Virus record (IMG/VR): IMGVR_UViG_3300032117_000114
Coordinates: 1 to 29,974 of that record
Direction: 5' to 3' (one strand)
Length of the DNA stretch: 29,974 bases
DNA from: a virus
Below, piece after piece: positions 7,610-15,688 of the stretch. The position numbers and the translations under genes were made by a program. Position 1 is the first letter of the stretch. Every line of letters begins with the position of its first letter. The notes below the pieces were generated by a model. It was not told where the DNA came from. It made no database searches and was given only the letters and a program-made list of their open reading frames with translations.

Positions 7610-7807
7610 TTAAATAGTAGGTTGTTCTTCAGCAGGAGGAGCTAAAGGTGGTTGTACATTTACTGAAGCTTGAGCTTGAGCAGCTTGAGCTTGTGCATTT
7701 GCGCTATCTACCAATTTCTTTAGTAGCGTTTGTAACGCTGCAATCTTGTGTTCAATAGACTGTGCAATTGCTTGAAGCTCTTGTGGGTCATGTGAAAAAT
7801 TAAACAT
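7610..7807 (-). CDS. Small coiled-coil protein, unknown
   Basis: A 65-residue protein. Residues 9-40 form an amphipathic helix likely to be coiled coil (LQAIAQSIEHKIAALQTLLK). An Ala/Gln repeat (AQAQAAQAQAS) and a Pro-rich acidic tail follow. There is no membrane segment or signal. It lies between the holin candidate at 7818 and the tail-anchored protein. No function is assigned. The short heptad-rich helix suggests it oligomerises, perhaps with its helical neighbour. Confidence 0.65.
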   Translation of the reverse strand: MFNFSHDPQELQAIAQSIEHKIAALQTLLKKLVDSANAQAQAAQAQASVNVQPPLAPPAEEQPTI

Positions 7808-7817
7808 TTAGTTTCCT

Positions 7818-8003
7818 TTAGGTTGATGGTGTTTCAATATATCGTAGAACTACTACGACTACAGAAATTATACAACCCACTATCATTTGATGGATAGGAG
7901 TTAGGGATAGCTCAAATAGGAAACCTTGCAATACTGAGAGTATGGCAATAACGATTGCCCACTGCACCTGCTTTGATTTTAGGGTCGTGATGAGTGTGTT
8001 CAT
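7818..8003 (-). CDS. Small two-TM protein, class II holin candidate
   Basis: A 61-residue protein with two predicted membrane helices: about residues 14-31 (QWAIVIAILSVLQGFLFE) and 37-54 (IHQMIVGCIISVVVVVLR). It has a lysine-containing N-terminus and a short C-terminus. Size and topology fit class II holins, which gather in the inner membrane and open at a set time to let the endolysin out. It is the first membrane gene of the lysis cassette, and its ATG overlaps the preceding stop by ATGA. The competing candidate is the longer protein at 6106-6570; this one is the more typical in size. Confidence 0.65.
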   Translation of the reverse strand: MNTLITTLKSKQVQWAIVIAILSVLQGFLFELSLTPIHQMIVGCIISVVVVVLRYIETPST

Positions 8004-8206
8004 GGCAGAGTTCCTATAAATGTTGTCAAGTCTGATCCAGTAATAGGATTACCTTCAGCATCGTTTAAGACTACTCCGTTTTGGATGTCTTTTTTGAATT
8101 GTTGGTAGTCTGTGTTGTCTGGTACAAATGGAATAAAGGCATTGTCTGACCTTTGAACAACCTGAGATGAATTTCCAGATATTATTGGAGGAATTAATTT
8201 ATACAT
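8000..8206 (-). CDS. Small conserved-type phage protein, unknown
   Basis: A 68-residue protein. It contains ...VVQRSDNAFIPFVPDNTDYQ followed by QFKKDIQNGVVLNDAEGNPI. The pattern R-x-S-D-N-A-x-I-P-x(5)-N-x-D-Y-x-x-(F/Y) is one I recall from many small proteins next to tail fibre genes in myo- and podoviruses of aquatic bacteria. Its role is unknown to me; a fibre-associated or fibre-assembly role is possible. It lies between the last fibre gene and the lysis genes, with an ATGA junction to the holin candidate. Confidence 0.72.
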   Translation of the reverse strand: MYKLIPPIISGNSSQVVQRSDNAFIPFVPDNTDYQQFKKDIQNGVVLNDAEGNPITGSDLTTFIGTLP

Positions 8207-8207
8207 C

Positions 8208-9299
8208 TTATAGCTCCGAATTTACTATCAATAAAACACTTCCAGTTGGAGCATTTTCTAACATAACACCGCCTTGACCTGCGTTAATACTTGAAGCTGT
8301 TGCATCAATTAGTAGATTATCTGTGCTTGCGGCAACCAAAGATATTGCAGAAGAGGTGCTATTTCCCCATCCACCACTTTGAGTTAGAAACCATGATACA
8401 GTTCCAAAGGTTACTGTAGGCGCTACCCTCATTGGTTGTCTAAGAGGAAAGCCGCCTCTTACGTTTGTTGTGCTACCACCTTCTACAGACCAAAGATATG
8501 TGTTGTTACCTGCCGCTCTTAAAACATAACAATACCTTTGACACAACTGTAACTCAGTACCATAAGGACGATAATCAAATGATGTTGCTTGGGTTCCTAC
8601 TTCTAGTTGGACTCCTGTTAAATATAAAACAGCATTAGCATTAGCCACCAATTGAACTGTTCCTGTTACATTTAAATAGTTACCAGAAAACCAAGAATTA
8701 GTTGTAGATGTTGATTGCGATGAACCTGTACCAAGATTAAAATCTATAAGAAAACATCCCGCATTAGTAGTGGGAAATGAACCTGATGTTGGGCCAGGTA
8801 CAGTTATAGTTATGTATGTCCAAGTATTAGCAGACGTTATTGTATAAGTTGTTGCATACGTTAACGCATTAGAATAGTTTTGTAATATTAGTGAGTAATT
8901 ACCAGTAACGCTTGCATAAACCCAAAACGATATAGTTACGGCTTTAGCATTAGAAGTGCCCCATTGCAAATCTGAAACATTTAAGCCTTCAATATTTTGT
9001 CTAAGTTGACCATATGTACTAGACCCAATAGAGTAAGCACTAGAACTATTTTGAAGCCCAAAATAATAAGAAAAACCAACAGGCGGTGTTATTGAATTTA
9101 AATTTTGACCTACCGTTAATTGAGAACCAAAATTAAAAGAATGGTTCCATCTATCAATAGCGTATCCACTTGAGGAAAGAGCTACAGAATTTGCCCCATT
9201 GTATTGACTAACTCTAAAATCACCATTAATAATTCTATTCTTCATAGAATAGTATTGCGCTGTCGTTTGGAGCATCCCTGAGGGTACTTGGGTCAACAT
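8208..9299 (-). CDS. Tail fibre / carbohydrate-binding-type adhesin
   Basis: A 363-residue protein with the hallmark MKNRIINGDFRVSQYNGANS at residues 19-38 and YAIDRWNHSF soon after (N-G-D-F...D-R-W). This pattern occurs in many phage fibres ahead of a beta-sandwich carbohydrate-binding-like domain (here about residues 40-240). The hinge FDYRPYGTELQLCQRYCYVL at 241-260 is also a typical fibre motif and joins to a C-terminal domain of about 100 residues, probably the receptor-binding tip. There is no enzyme motif. It is the last member of the adhesin array before lysis. Role as a receptor-binding fibre is inferred from these motifs; the sugar target is unknown. Confidence 0.8.
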   Translation of the reverse strand: MLTQVPSGMLQTTAQYYSMKNRIINGDFRVSQYNGANSVALSSSGYAIDRWNHSFNFGSQLTVGQNLNSITPPVGFSYYFGLQNSSSAYSIGSSTYGQLRQNIEGLNVSDLQWGTSNAKAVTISFWVYASVTGNYSLILQNYSNALTYATTYTITSANTWTYITITVPGPTSGSFPTTNAGCFLIDFNLGTGSSQSTSTTNSWFSGNYLNVTGTVQLVANANAVLYLTGVQLEVGTQATSFDYRPYGTELQLCQRYCYVLRAAGNNTYLWSVEGGSTTNVRGGFPLRQPMRVAPTVTFGTVSWFLTQSGGWGNSTSSAISLVAASTDNLLIDATASSINAGQGGVMLENAPTGSVLLIVNSEL

Positions 9300-9300
9300 A

Positions 9301-9552
9301 TTACACCTTTGCTTGTGATGCTACTTGAGCTTGATAGGCAGAGATTACATCCGCAGTCCATACTGCTTCGCAGATAGCCTTTACCTTTGGATCTTGGGTT
9401 GTGATGTTATCCCCAGGGGTTAGTACCCATCTAGAAAAGTTACGAGCTATTTCATTGCCAGAGTCTGTTATAACCTGAGCTTGGCGTACTTGTACAACAC
9501 CGTTCTCTAGGACTTCGATACGATCTATTGTGGTTGTTGATGCGAGTGTCAT
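9301..9552 (-). CDS. Small protein linked to tail fibres, unknown
   Basis: An 83-residue protein. Its first half is a beta-type sequence (TTTIDRIEVLENGVVQVRQA, followed by ITDSGNEIARNFSRWVLTPG), and its second half is helical (KVKAICEAVWTADVISAYQA). I recall similar small proteins next to fibre genes in other phages, where they are usually uncharacterised. It lies between two fibre genes with gaps of one and nine bases. It may be a fibre-tip cap or assembly helper, but nothing in the sequence proves this. Confidence 0.7.
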   Translation of the reverse strand: MTLASTTTIDRIEVLENGVVQVRQAQVITDSGNEIARNFSRWVLTPGDNITTQDPKVKAICEAVWTADVISAYQAQVASQAKV

Positions 9553-9561
9553 TGTGACTCC

Positions 9562-10077
9562 TTAGAAATTGGCAATATAGGTCATTGAGAATTGAATTTC
9601 ACCACTACTGGATAGGTTGCTGTTTAGTAATTGAGTTGGAGCACCGCCACCATTTGCAATTGCAAATACATTTAAATTTGTTGTTCCCCCTGTACTCGTT
9701 ATTTCAGGGACTGTGCCTGATGTAAACGACAAACCACTAACATAACCAAAAGAGCCAGTTGCTCTTCCATAGGTTGTGCCCCCCAAAGTAAAGGGTAAAT
9801 TTATTGAAATAACCCCACTACCACCAGAATTAGTAGCCCATAACAAACCTACTCCAACAGTAACTATATTTCCAACTTTTGTGTAATATCCTACCTGCCT
9901 GTTATAAGTAAAAGTCCCTGTTTGAAATGCGGGAGTCCAAGTCCCTGTCTCATAGTCAGTCAGCGTAGATGCACCAATAGCACTTGAGTTGTTAAAGTTT
10001 ATACCCGCATTAGATACAGGAATGTTTATATTGCCACTTGAATTGACAAGGCTTGCTAAGTATTGTGCGTTAGACAT
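9562..10077 (-). CDS. Tail fibre protein with GTWTP motif
   Basis: I place the start at ATG 10077, one base overlapping the upstream stop (TAATG) and preceded by GGAG. The open frame reaching further upstream is non-coding shadow. The 171-residue product has D-Y-E-T-G-T-W-T-P at residues 41-49. This is a widespread tail fibre motif that marks the shift from the shaft to a knob-like domain, here a beta-rich domain of about 120 residues with VGYYTKVGNIVTVGVGLLWA as the first strand pair. Such knobs bind host surface receptors. There are no catalytic residues. Confidence 0.78.
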   Translation of the reverse strand: MSNAQYLASLVNSSGNINIPVSNAGINFNNSSAIGASTLTDYETGTWTPAFQTGTFTYNRQVGYYTKVGNIVTVGVGLLWATNSGGSGVISINLPFTLGGTTYGRATGSFGYVSGLSFTSGTVPEITSTGGTTNLNVFAIANGGGAPTQLLNSNLSSSGEIQFSMTYIANF

Positions 10078-11036
10078 TATGCGCTCCTTACCATTGCGGC
10101 TTGAAATGATGCTTGTATTGCGGCAGAACCACAATTTAAATTTCCACCAGAGCTTTGATATGTGTATATTTCAACATAATCAGTTGAGCCGTTTAAATAC
10201 GCTATTGCAGAATTTGTCATTTCAATAGTTGAAATTGAATTTATTGAGTAAGCACTATTTTTGTATCCAGTACCATTTTTGTAAATAGAAACAACCGCAA
10301 TTCCAGAACCTGCTGAAATAGTAATACCTGCATTTATTTGATAATAACCTGCTACAGAAGGAGTAAATCTATAATTTGTTGTTGCATCGTAATTATTGTT
10401 TGTGTCAAATTCTTTTGTGTTATAGGCAATTTTTGTGTAAGCGCCATTTGGAATAGATTGCAAGGCAGAACCATAAGCACTAAAAGCAGGGCCTGTAGCT
10501 CCTACATTACCCGCAAGATTGCTTTGACCCACACTACCCGCAGTATTTGGTATAGCATTAAGCACAGAGCTAACCAAGAATGATTCTGTAGTTACCAGAT
10601 CACCTGCCGTTGCCGCATTAGTTAGAACTACTGTCGTACCATTAGATGCCGTGTAGTCTGCTGATCCCAGTCTTACGCCGTTCCTATATACGCTGATAAA
10701 TCCAACTGTATAAGATGGTGGTGTGAATGTGGTTTGGCTTGCCGTAGCAGTAAATTCTGTTACCGTCCTGTACGCCGTTGTTGTTACATTGGATGCGGGT
10801 ATACCTAGATACCTTGCGCTGATGTTGCCTGTACCTGTTGGGGGCGCGGCTGAGAATGTAAGCGTTGTACCCGATACTGAATATGTGCTTGGGTCTTGCA
10901 GAACACCACCTACGGCAACCAGTACTGATGCTGTGTTAGCAGGAGCCACAGACATTGTAAAGATTTTGGTTGAGTTATCTCCGCTGAACTGATCAGTGAG
11001 AAATGCAACTTGGTAGACGGGGTTTCCTATGTACAT
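10077..11036 (-). CDS. Tail fibre with C1q-like C-terminal domain
   Basis: A 319-residue protein. Residues 1-78 form an anchor-like unit (MYIGN... SVLVAVGGVLQDPSTYSVSG... TLTFSAAPPTGTGNISARYL). Residues about 92-155 are a related second unit (TTFTPPSYTVGFISVYRNGV... DYTASNGTTVVL). Residues about 183-317 match the C1q/TNF-like jelly roll: PAFSAYGSALQSIPNGAYTK, then YDATTNYRFTPSVAGYYQIN and VVSIYKNG. C1q-like domains trimerise and serve as recognition tips. The N-terminal unit is shared with the fibre gene at 11195-12472, so the two likely attach to the same virion site with different tips. It overlaps the next gene by one base. Confidence 0.82.
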   Translation of the reverse strand: MYIGNPVYQVAFLTDQFSGDNSTKIFTMSVAPANTASVLVAVGGVLQDPSTYSVSGTTLTFSAAPPTGTGNISARYLGIPASNVTTTAYRTVTEFTATASQTTFTPPSYTVGFISVYRNGVRLGSADYTASNGTTVVLTNAATAGDLVTTESFLVSSVLNAIPNTAGSVGQSNLAGNVGATGPAFSAYGSALQSIPNGAYTKIAYNTKEFDTNNNYDATTNYRFTPSVAGYYQINAGITISAGSGIAVVSIYKNGTGYKNSAYSINSISTIEMTNSAIAYLNGSTDYVEIYTYQSSGGNLNCGSAAIQASFQAAMVRSA

Positions 11037-11039
11037 TTT

Positions 11040-11195
11040 TTATTCCCCAGTGGGCGCCTCTTCTTTAGGCTTTTGTTGTTCTTGCACTTCTCTAGTAATA
11101 GCATCTATGAGTTGTCTAACTTCCCTGTGAGGTTGGTTATCTAGATACTGCATTAGTCCGTTGAATACTTGTGCTGAGAGTTTGATTTCGTTCAT
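11040..11195 (-). CDS. Small helical protein between fibre genes
   Basis: This 51-residue gene fills the gap between two fibre genes. It begins MNEIKLSAQVFNGLMQYLDN and ends in an acidic, lysine-containing tail (EEAPTGE). The ATG shares a base with the stop of the upstream S74 fibre gene (TAATG), the same coupling used elsewhere in this array, and the stop lies four bases before the next ATG. The product is predicted to be almost all helical. Function is unknown; it could be a chaperone or cap for a fibre, by position only. Confidence 0.68.
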   Translation of the reverse strand: MNEIKLSAQVFNGLMQYLDNQPHREVRQLIDAITREVQEQQKPKEEAPTGE

Positions 11196-12472
11196 TATGC
11201 TACCTTTGCTTCTAGAGCTGTTACTTGTGCGGATAGTTCCTGAATGGCTTTTACCATTGTGGGTATCATGTCACCCATTTTTAAACCAAGTTTTTCTATT
11301 TTGTTAGTTCCATCTTCATTTTCAGAAAAAACATAACTATCAACTAGGTCAGGCAATACAGATTGAACTTCTTGAGAAACAAAACCTACTACGTTAGTTC
11401 CTGTAATTCCTGATTCTGCTTTCCAATCAAACCTTCTTGGTTGCAATTTAATAATTTCAGCAAGACCTGTATCTAAAGGTTTTACATTTGTTTTTAAAGT
11501 TTGGTCAGAAATAGCCGTTATAGATGTACTTGTGGAATAAATTTGACCACTACCAGAAACATAAAATTTATGAGTTCCACCTGTACCATCATATAAATAA
11601 GCATAATCGGTAGCATTAGAATTTGGTGCGTAAAAATAAATTCCTCTGGGGTTTGTTGAATCGTTATTTATTGCTTGAAATATAAAAGAACCGTTTAACG
11701 AAGAACTAAATATTCCAAGATTTGAACCACTTGTACTTGTTAAACCAAGTAATAATTGACCACTATTATTTAGTGTCATTGCTTGGGTGAAGGTACAAGC
11801 AGACCCTCCTGTTCCTGCTGCTGTGCTAATTTGCCAAATATGTTGACCATTTGTTTGGCTATATTGACTTGCATAATTACTTCCGCCAGTATATTTAAAA
11901 TAAGTTGCACCGCCAGAAACATAAGAATTGTGTTGAAGATAAGTTAACAAACTTGTGCTACTAACAACAATGTCAGAAACTGATGTAGATGCACCAATTT
12001 CAATATTTTTAAATCTACTATCAGACCCAACAGGAGTAACTCCTACACCCACGTTTTGTGAGTTATCTATCGTTATTGCAGTAGTACCGTTATTAGTTTG
12101 AAGTAATAAGTTAGTAGATGCGGCACTTGTTATCGTATTGGTTGTTGTTGTTCCACTAAGCGTTAAATTGCTTTGTAGTTGTAATGTTCCAACCGTACCC
12201 GCTGAAGGCTGAATAACCTGTGTGATTAAGCTCGTGTACTCAACCCAGATGTTATTTGTTCCACTTGGGGGCGCAGATGCAAACGTAATCGTGCTACCTG
12301 AGACTGTATAAGCCGATCCAGGATTTTGAATAACGTTAGCTACAGACACAATCATCTGATACACAGATGCCACTGGGCGTGATAGCGTAAACGCAGTTGT
12401 ACTGGCGTTACCGCTGAAGAAGTCTACAGCAGGTGTAAAGCCTTGGTTTTGGGCTGAGTTACCTATATACAT
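11195..12472 (-). CDS. Tail fibre with self-cleaving S74 chaperone domain
   Basis: Start at ATG 12472, two bases after the upstream stop; sequence upstream in this frame is shadow. The 425-residue product starts MYIGNSAQ and shares the anchor unit of the C1q fibre (MIVSVANVIQNP... YTVSGSTITFASAPPSGTNN). A beta-rich shaft with short repeats follows. From residue about 322 comes a peptidase S74 intramolecular chaperone: SDQTLKTNVKPLDTG, then RFDWK, GFVSQEVQSVLPDLV and a C-terminal coiled coil (AIQELSAQVTALEAKVA). The Ser322-Lys327 spacing matches the catalytic Ser-Lys dyad of this family. The domain helps the fibre fold as a trimer and is then cut off at the serine. Confidence 0.88.
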   Translation of the reverse strand: MYIGNSAQNQGFTPAVDFFSGNASTTAFTLSRPVASVYQMIVSVANVIQNPGSAYTVSGSTITFASAPPSGTNNIWVEYTSLITQVIQPSAGTVGTLQLQSNLTLSGTTTTNTITSAASTNLLLQTNNGTTAITIDNSQNVGVGVTPVGSDSRFKNIEIGASTSVSDIVVSSTSLLTYLQHNSYVSGGATYFKYTGGSNYASQYSQTNGQHIWQISTAAGTGGSACTFTQAMTLNNSGQLLLGLTSTSGSNLGIFSSSLNGSFIFQAINNDSTNPRGIYFYAPNSNATDYAYLYDGTGGTHKFYVSGSGQIYSTSTSITAISDQTLKTNVKPLDTGLAEIIKLQPRRFDWKAESGITGTNVVGFVSQEVQSVLPDLVDSYVFSENEDGTNKIEKLGLKMGDMIPTMVKAIQELSAQVTALEAKVA

Positions 12473-12473
12473 A

Positions 12474-12800
12474 TTAAGCGATCTGTAAGACTGATAATGT
12501 AGCGTCCATAGAACTTGCAGTTCCTGAAACAACTGTAAAAGCATCCCCTGTGTTTAACACAAGTTTACCATCACCACCAAACAAGGCAAGTGACCCGCCA
12601 ACGGGGATCGTTGCATTATTAACAATATAGTAGTTAACTGCTGAAGCTGTAACATACACACTAACCGTAATTGGGCTAGTTGTCGTGTTGGCTAAAGTTA
12701 AACCAATTGCAGTAGTCTGCGTTGCAGAAGCTGCAGTAACTAAAACTACCGGAGTAGTACCTACTGATTTACTGTTGTATCTTGTAAATGTATTTGCCAT
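12474..12800 (-). CDS. Small beta-sandwich virion protein
   Basis: A 108-residue protein starting MANTFTRYNSKSVGTTPVVL. Its alternating beta pattern includes IGLTLANTTTSPITVSVYVT and YYIVNNATIPVGGSLALFGG, then KLVLNTGDAFTVVSG. I recall this as a frequent small structural protein near fibres in cyanophages and other aquatic phages, sometimes listed as a virion protein of unknown role. It has no signal peptide or enzyme motif. It lies between two fibre genes with gaps of one and three bases, so it is probably translated with them. Confidence 0.72.
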   Translation of the reverse strand: MANTFTRYNSKSVGTTPVVLVTAASATQTTAIGLTLANTTTSPITVSVYVTASAVNYYIVNNATIPVGGSLALFGGDGKLVLNTGDAFTVVSGTASSMDATLSVLQIA

Positions 12801-12803
12801 GTT

Positions 12804-14432
12804 TTATCCTAATGCAATTGATAAGGCTACCGCTGTTCCTGCAGGGTCTACTTGAAGGTTTGTTTGTGCACCTGCTACTGTGATAGCACCTGTTCCGCCG
12901 TATGCTAACGGTAGGCCACCTGACCCCCACTGAACATTGTTTGGCATAAAGGCATAACCAGCCCACCCACCAGTGGCTGTAGCATTAGACGTAGAGTAGA
13001 AGTACCCCGCTGAACCAGTTACCCCAACAGCAAGAGTATTACCACTACTGTCTTGAATAGTTACGCTACCTGTAGAGTCATTGTCGATGATGTACGCTGT
13101 ACCTACAGGAATAGTTGTCTCATCAGGCAACTTAACAGTTTGATTAGAAGTACCTTTGAAGTTTTGAATATATGTTGACGCAGCAGTCATAGTGGTTGTG
13201 CCACCAGAAGTTGTTACTGCTGTATATCCAGGAGAATCGTTGTTATACGAGACGTTTCCATTAGCATCTTTAGCAACTAATCCACTTGCTGCATTAAGCG
13301 CATTAGCTAGGGCTGTAGCAACACCAGTACCAAGCCCTGATACACCTGTACTAATCGGCAATCCAGTTGCATTAGTTAATACACCACTAGAAGGTGTTCC
13401 TAAGGCTGGCGTTACTAAAGTTGGGCTAGTTGCTAGAACAATTGAACCAGTACCAGTAACCGTATTACCAAGAGCAGTAACTGTGCCGCTTGTAGGCAAA
13501 GTCAAAGATGTAGTAGCCGTCGCAGTTAAAGTGACACTATAAGCACCTGCATGAACTACATTACCTGCAATAGTAATCGTATTTGATCCATTATTTACTC
13601 CTGTACCTCCGTTTGCAGAAGGTAATACACCCGTAACTCCAGTTGTAAGTGGTAAACCAGTTACATTGGTCATTGTTCCACTAGCGGGTGTTCCAAGAGT
13701 AGGAGTAATTAAAGTTGGGCTAGTTGCTAAAACAACAACGCCTGTTCCCGTAGGAGTAGCAGCTAAAGCCGTTGCGATTCCTGTACCAAAACCAGTAATA
13801 CCAGTGCTTAGGGGTAATCCAGTTGCATTAGTTAATACACCACTAGAAGGTGTTCCCAAAGCTGGAGTGACTAGAGTTGGGCTAGTTGCTAGAACAACGC
13901 TACCAGACCCTGTGGGCGTAGCTGCTAAGGCTGTTGCAATTCCTGTACCAAACCCGGTTATTCCAGTACTTAAAGGTAAACCAGTCACATTGGTCAAAAC
14001 ACCACTAGAAGGTGTTCCTAAAGCTGGAGTGACTAGAGTTGGGCTAGTTGCTAAAACAATTGAACCAGTACCAGTGACCGTATTACCCAAAGCCGTTACA
14101 GTACCGCTTGTAGGTAATGTCAAAGCTGTTGCACCAGAGGCTGTTAAAGTAACGCTATAAGCACCGACTGTAGCTAAAGTAGATGAGTTAGCAAGAGTTA
14201 AAGTTCCTGTGGTAGTGCTTACAGTCAACCCACTTATGGTTGTCCCTGTAATTGTCCCTCCTGTAATAGCAACGCTATTAGCAGTTTGTTGGGCCATGTT
14301 GTTAAGCGTAGCAAGAACAACGTTTAAATTAATAAAGTTCGTATCGACTTGCGTATTAGATAGGGGCGCACCAATAACGGTAGCGCCTGTACCTGCAGTT
14401 GACCGTGTACTTAGTGTTGTTGCTAAACTCAT
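12804..14432 (-). CDS. Repeat-rich tail fibre protein
   Basis: A 542-residue protein. An N-terminal region (residues 1-80) is followed by repeats built on LATSPTLVTPALGTPSSGVL then TN(A/V)TGLPLSTGITGFGTGI. Copies start near residues 127, 181, 235 and 333. A longer unit (GAYSVTLTA..TLPTSGTVTALGNTVTG) precedes the first copy and recurs near residue 296. These repeats are typical of phage side fibres and probably form an extended beta-structured trimer shaft. Residues about 395-542 are a separate C-terminal domain (YIQNFKGTSNQTVKLPDETT; TAYIIDNDSTGSVTIQDSSG), perhaps the tip. The gene starts after a short gap. The role as a fibre is secure by repeat type; the receptor is unknown. Confidence 0.82.
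   Translation of the reverse strand: MSLATTLSTRSTAGTGATVIGAPLSNTQVDTNFINLNVVLATLNNMAQQTANSVAITGGTITGTTISGLTVSTTTGTLTLANSSTLATVGAYSVTLTASGATALTLPTSGTVTALGNTVTGTGSIVLATSPTLVTPALGTPSSGVLTNVTGLPLSTGITGFGTGIATALAATPTGSGSVVLATSPTLVTPALGTPSSGVLTNATGLPLSTGITGFGTGIATALAATPTGTGVVVLATSPTLITPTLGTPASGTMTNVTGLPLTTGVTGVLPSANGGTGVNNGSNTITIAGNVVHAGAYSVTLTATATTSLTLPTSGTVTALGNTVTGTGSIVLATSPTLVTPALGTPSSGVLTNATGLPISTGVSGLGTGVATALANALNAASGLVAKDANGNVSYNNDSPGYTAVTTSGGTTTMTAASTYIQNFKGTSNQTVKLPDETTIPVGTAYIIDNDSTGSVTIQDSSGNTLAVGVTGSAGYFYSTSNATATGGWAGYAFMPNNVQWGSGGLPLAYGGTGAITVAGAQTNLQVDPAGTAVALSIALG
13300..14165. repeat. Imperfect direct repeats in the fibre gene
   Basis: Four units of about 110-160 bases lie within the fibre coding region, roughly 14051-13902, 13892-13742, 13730-13620 and 13436-13300. 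Two larger units (about 14165-13987 and 13547-13371) contain the first and last. They encode the ATSPTLVTPALGTPSSG peptide repeats. The copies have diverged mainly at third codon positions, which points to selection on protein. Homologous exchange between copies could change shaft length. Confidence 0.8.
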
Positions 14433-14442
14433 AATTTACCTT

Positions 14443-14886
14443 TTAGCTAATTGTTATAGCCCAAGTAATCGACATTGAATCCAAAGCACCTTTGTTGACT
14501 ACAGCAAAAACTGTATGAGCAAGCATAGTTCCAGCGCTTGAAGCATTAAAAATACCAGCCTCAGTTACAGCTCCTGTACCTACACCAGCCCCTAACGTAG
14601 CTACATATGTACCTGTTGCGCCTGTGTATGTGGCACTAGAAACAGCAGTCCTAGACCCAGAAATTTCAGTTCCAAGCGTAGTGTCTCCAACAGCAGCAGC
14701 AGTTGTGTTTGAACCAACTGCCATATAGCCCATAACAGTTTGGCTTGTATCAAACATACGAGCCACAATAAAGTTTTTACCAACCGTAGTAACTAAATTA
14801 GTTTGACGTTGTTCTTTAACAACACCATCTGGCCCAGTAATTTGAAGCGTAACTAGACCAGTTACAAGTAGTTTTTCTTCGATCAT
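14443..14886 (-). CDS. Phage tail/virion protein, beta-rich
   Basis: A 147-residue protein. It contains TNLVTTVGKNFIVARMFDTS, then MGYMAVGSNTTAAAVGDTTL followed by GTE, and near the end TGAVTEAGIFNASSAGTMLA plus AVVNKGALDSMSITWAITIS. I recognise this order as a widespread phage structural family often found near tail fibres; members have the pattern 'AIGTGTTAAAAGDTALGTE ... EAGIFNA ... F..VNKG..D.L.ITW'. The molecular role is not characterised to my knowledge, but fibre or baseplate association is likely. No membrane or signal segment is present. Neighbours are ten bases away on each side. Confidence 0.78.
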   Translation of the reverse strand: MIEEKLLVTGLVTLQITGPDGVVKEQRQTNLVTTVGKNFIVARMFDTSQTVMGYMAVGSNTTAAAVGDTTLGTEISGSRTAVSSATYTGATGTYVATLGAGVGTGAVTEAGIFNASSAGTMLAHTVFAVVNKGALDSMSITWAITIS

Positions 14887-14896
14887 AATCTACCCT

Positions 14897-15688
14897 TTAA
14901 GAAAATGTTGCAGAAGCTCCGACATAGTCAGCAGCAAAATAAGTTATATCACAATAGCCTTGACACACCAATGATCCAGAACTACCAACTGAAGCAATAT
15001 CAGAACGTGTATCTGCAAAAGACCATGTTAGACCTGAATAAATACTTGTGTCAATTGCAGTGACGGAATCGGAAAAACTTCGATAAAACGTATTATGCAA
15101 TGATATAGCGTCAGAAGATAGTACAGGATCAGAATAAGTGTTGGTAGCAGAGTAATCTGAAGCAAAATAACCAGGGATTGTGTATGTTTGTACACTAGCA
15201 ATAGTAGCTCCTGGCTCATAATATACGTGTGTAAATTGATTACTTCTTACATCAGATTGAGTAAACCCATCTGCAAAAGTTCTGGATGTACTTTTGGCAA
15301 TAGACTCACCAGCTGCAACAGTATCAAAATATTGTCTGTTATAAGCCCAAATAACTCGGTAGTTATCTGTAGCCGACATAACTTCGTAATTATTTTTGCC
15401 ACTAAGAATCGTAACTTGATCTAGTTTACTAACAGAATCTGCATAAACTCTGTTATAAGCCATCCGAACAATCGTATTATCAGATGTAGATACATAATCA
15501 CGAATATAACGAACTCTACCTGTTGAATCTAAAATAACTGCGGCAGCAAGATTTATATAGGCAATTTCCACTGCAGGAATCATATATTCTGCTGCAATAA
15601 TAGGAACCCTATGTGCTTCTGTAACCGATAAGTTTACAAAAGCAACGCTAACTGCTAGGGATTGTCCATTATTTACAGCGTTAACCAT
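14897..15688 (-). CDS. Putative virion protein with degenerate DSV/D repeats
   Basis: A 263-residue protein I do not recognise as a named family. After an N-terminal domain (about residues 1-75) it carries a degenerate motif of the type aromatic-(A/S)-D-(S/T)-V-x(2,3)-(S/T)-D. Examples are VYADSVSKLD (81-90), TFADGFTQSD (137-146), TYSDPVLSSD (184-193), SFSDSVTAID (204-213) and SFADTRSD (223-230). The spacing is uneven, 10-45 residues. The acid-rich pattern could bind calcium or stack as small beta modules in an adhesin. It overlaps the upstream BppU-like gene by one base. A structural, fibre-type role is inferred from position and composition. Confidence 0.65.
   Translation of the reverse strand: MVNAVNNGQSLAVSVAFVNLSVTEAHRVPIIAAEYMIPAVEIAYINLAAAVILDSTGRVRYIRDYVSTSDNTIVRMAYNRVYADSVSKLDQVTILSGKNNYEVMSATDNYRVIWAYNRQYFDTVAAGESIAKSTSRTFADGFTQSDVRSNQFTHVYYEPGATIASVQTYTIPGYFASDYSATNTYSDPVLSSDAISLHNTFYRSFSDSVTAIDTSIYSGLTWSFADTRSDIASVGSSGSLVCQGYCDITYFAADYVGASATFS

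Noticed and set aside
13192-14160. Plus-strand open frames of 116 and 164 codons opposite the fibre gene
   Set aside because: They are antisense to the repeat-rich fibre; their open length comes from the low-complexity repeats (VxKAVxVPL type) and they have no own ribosome sites.
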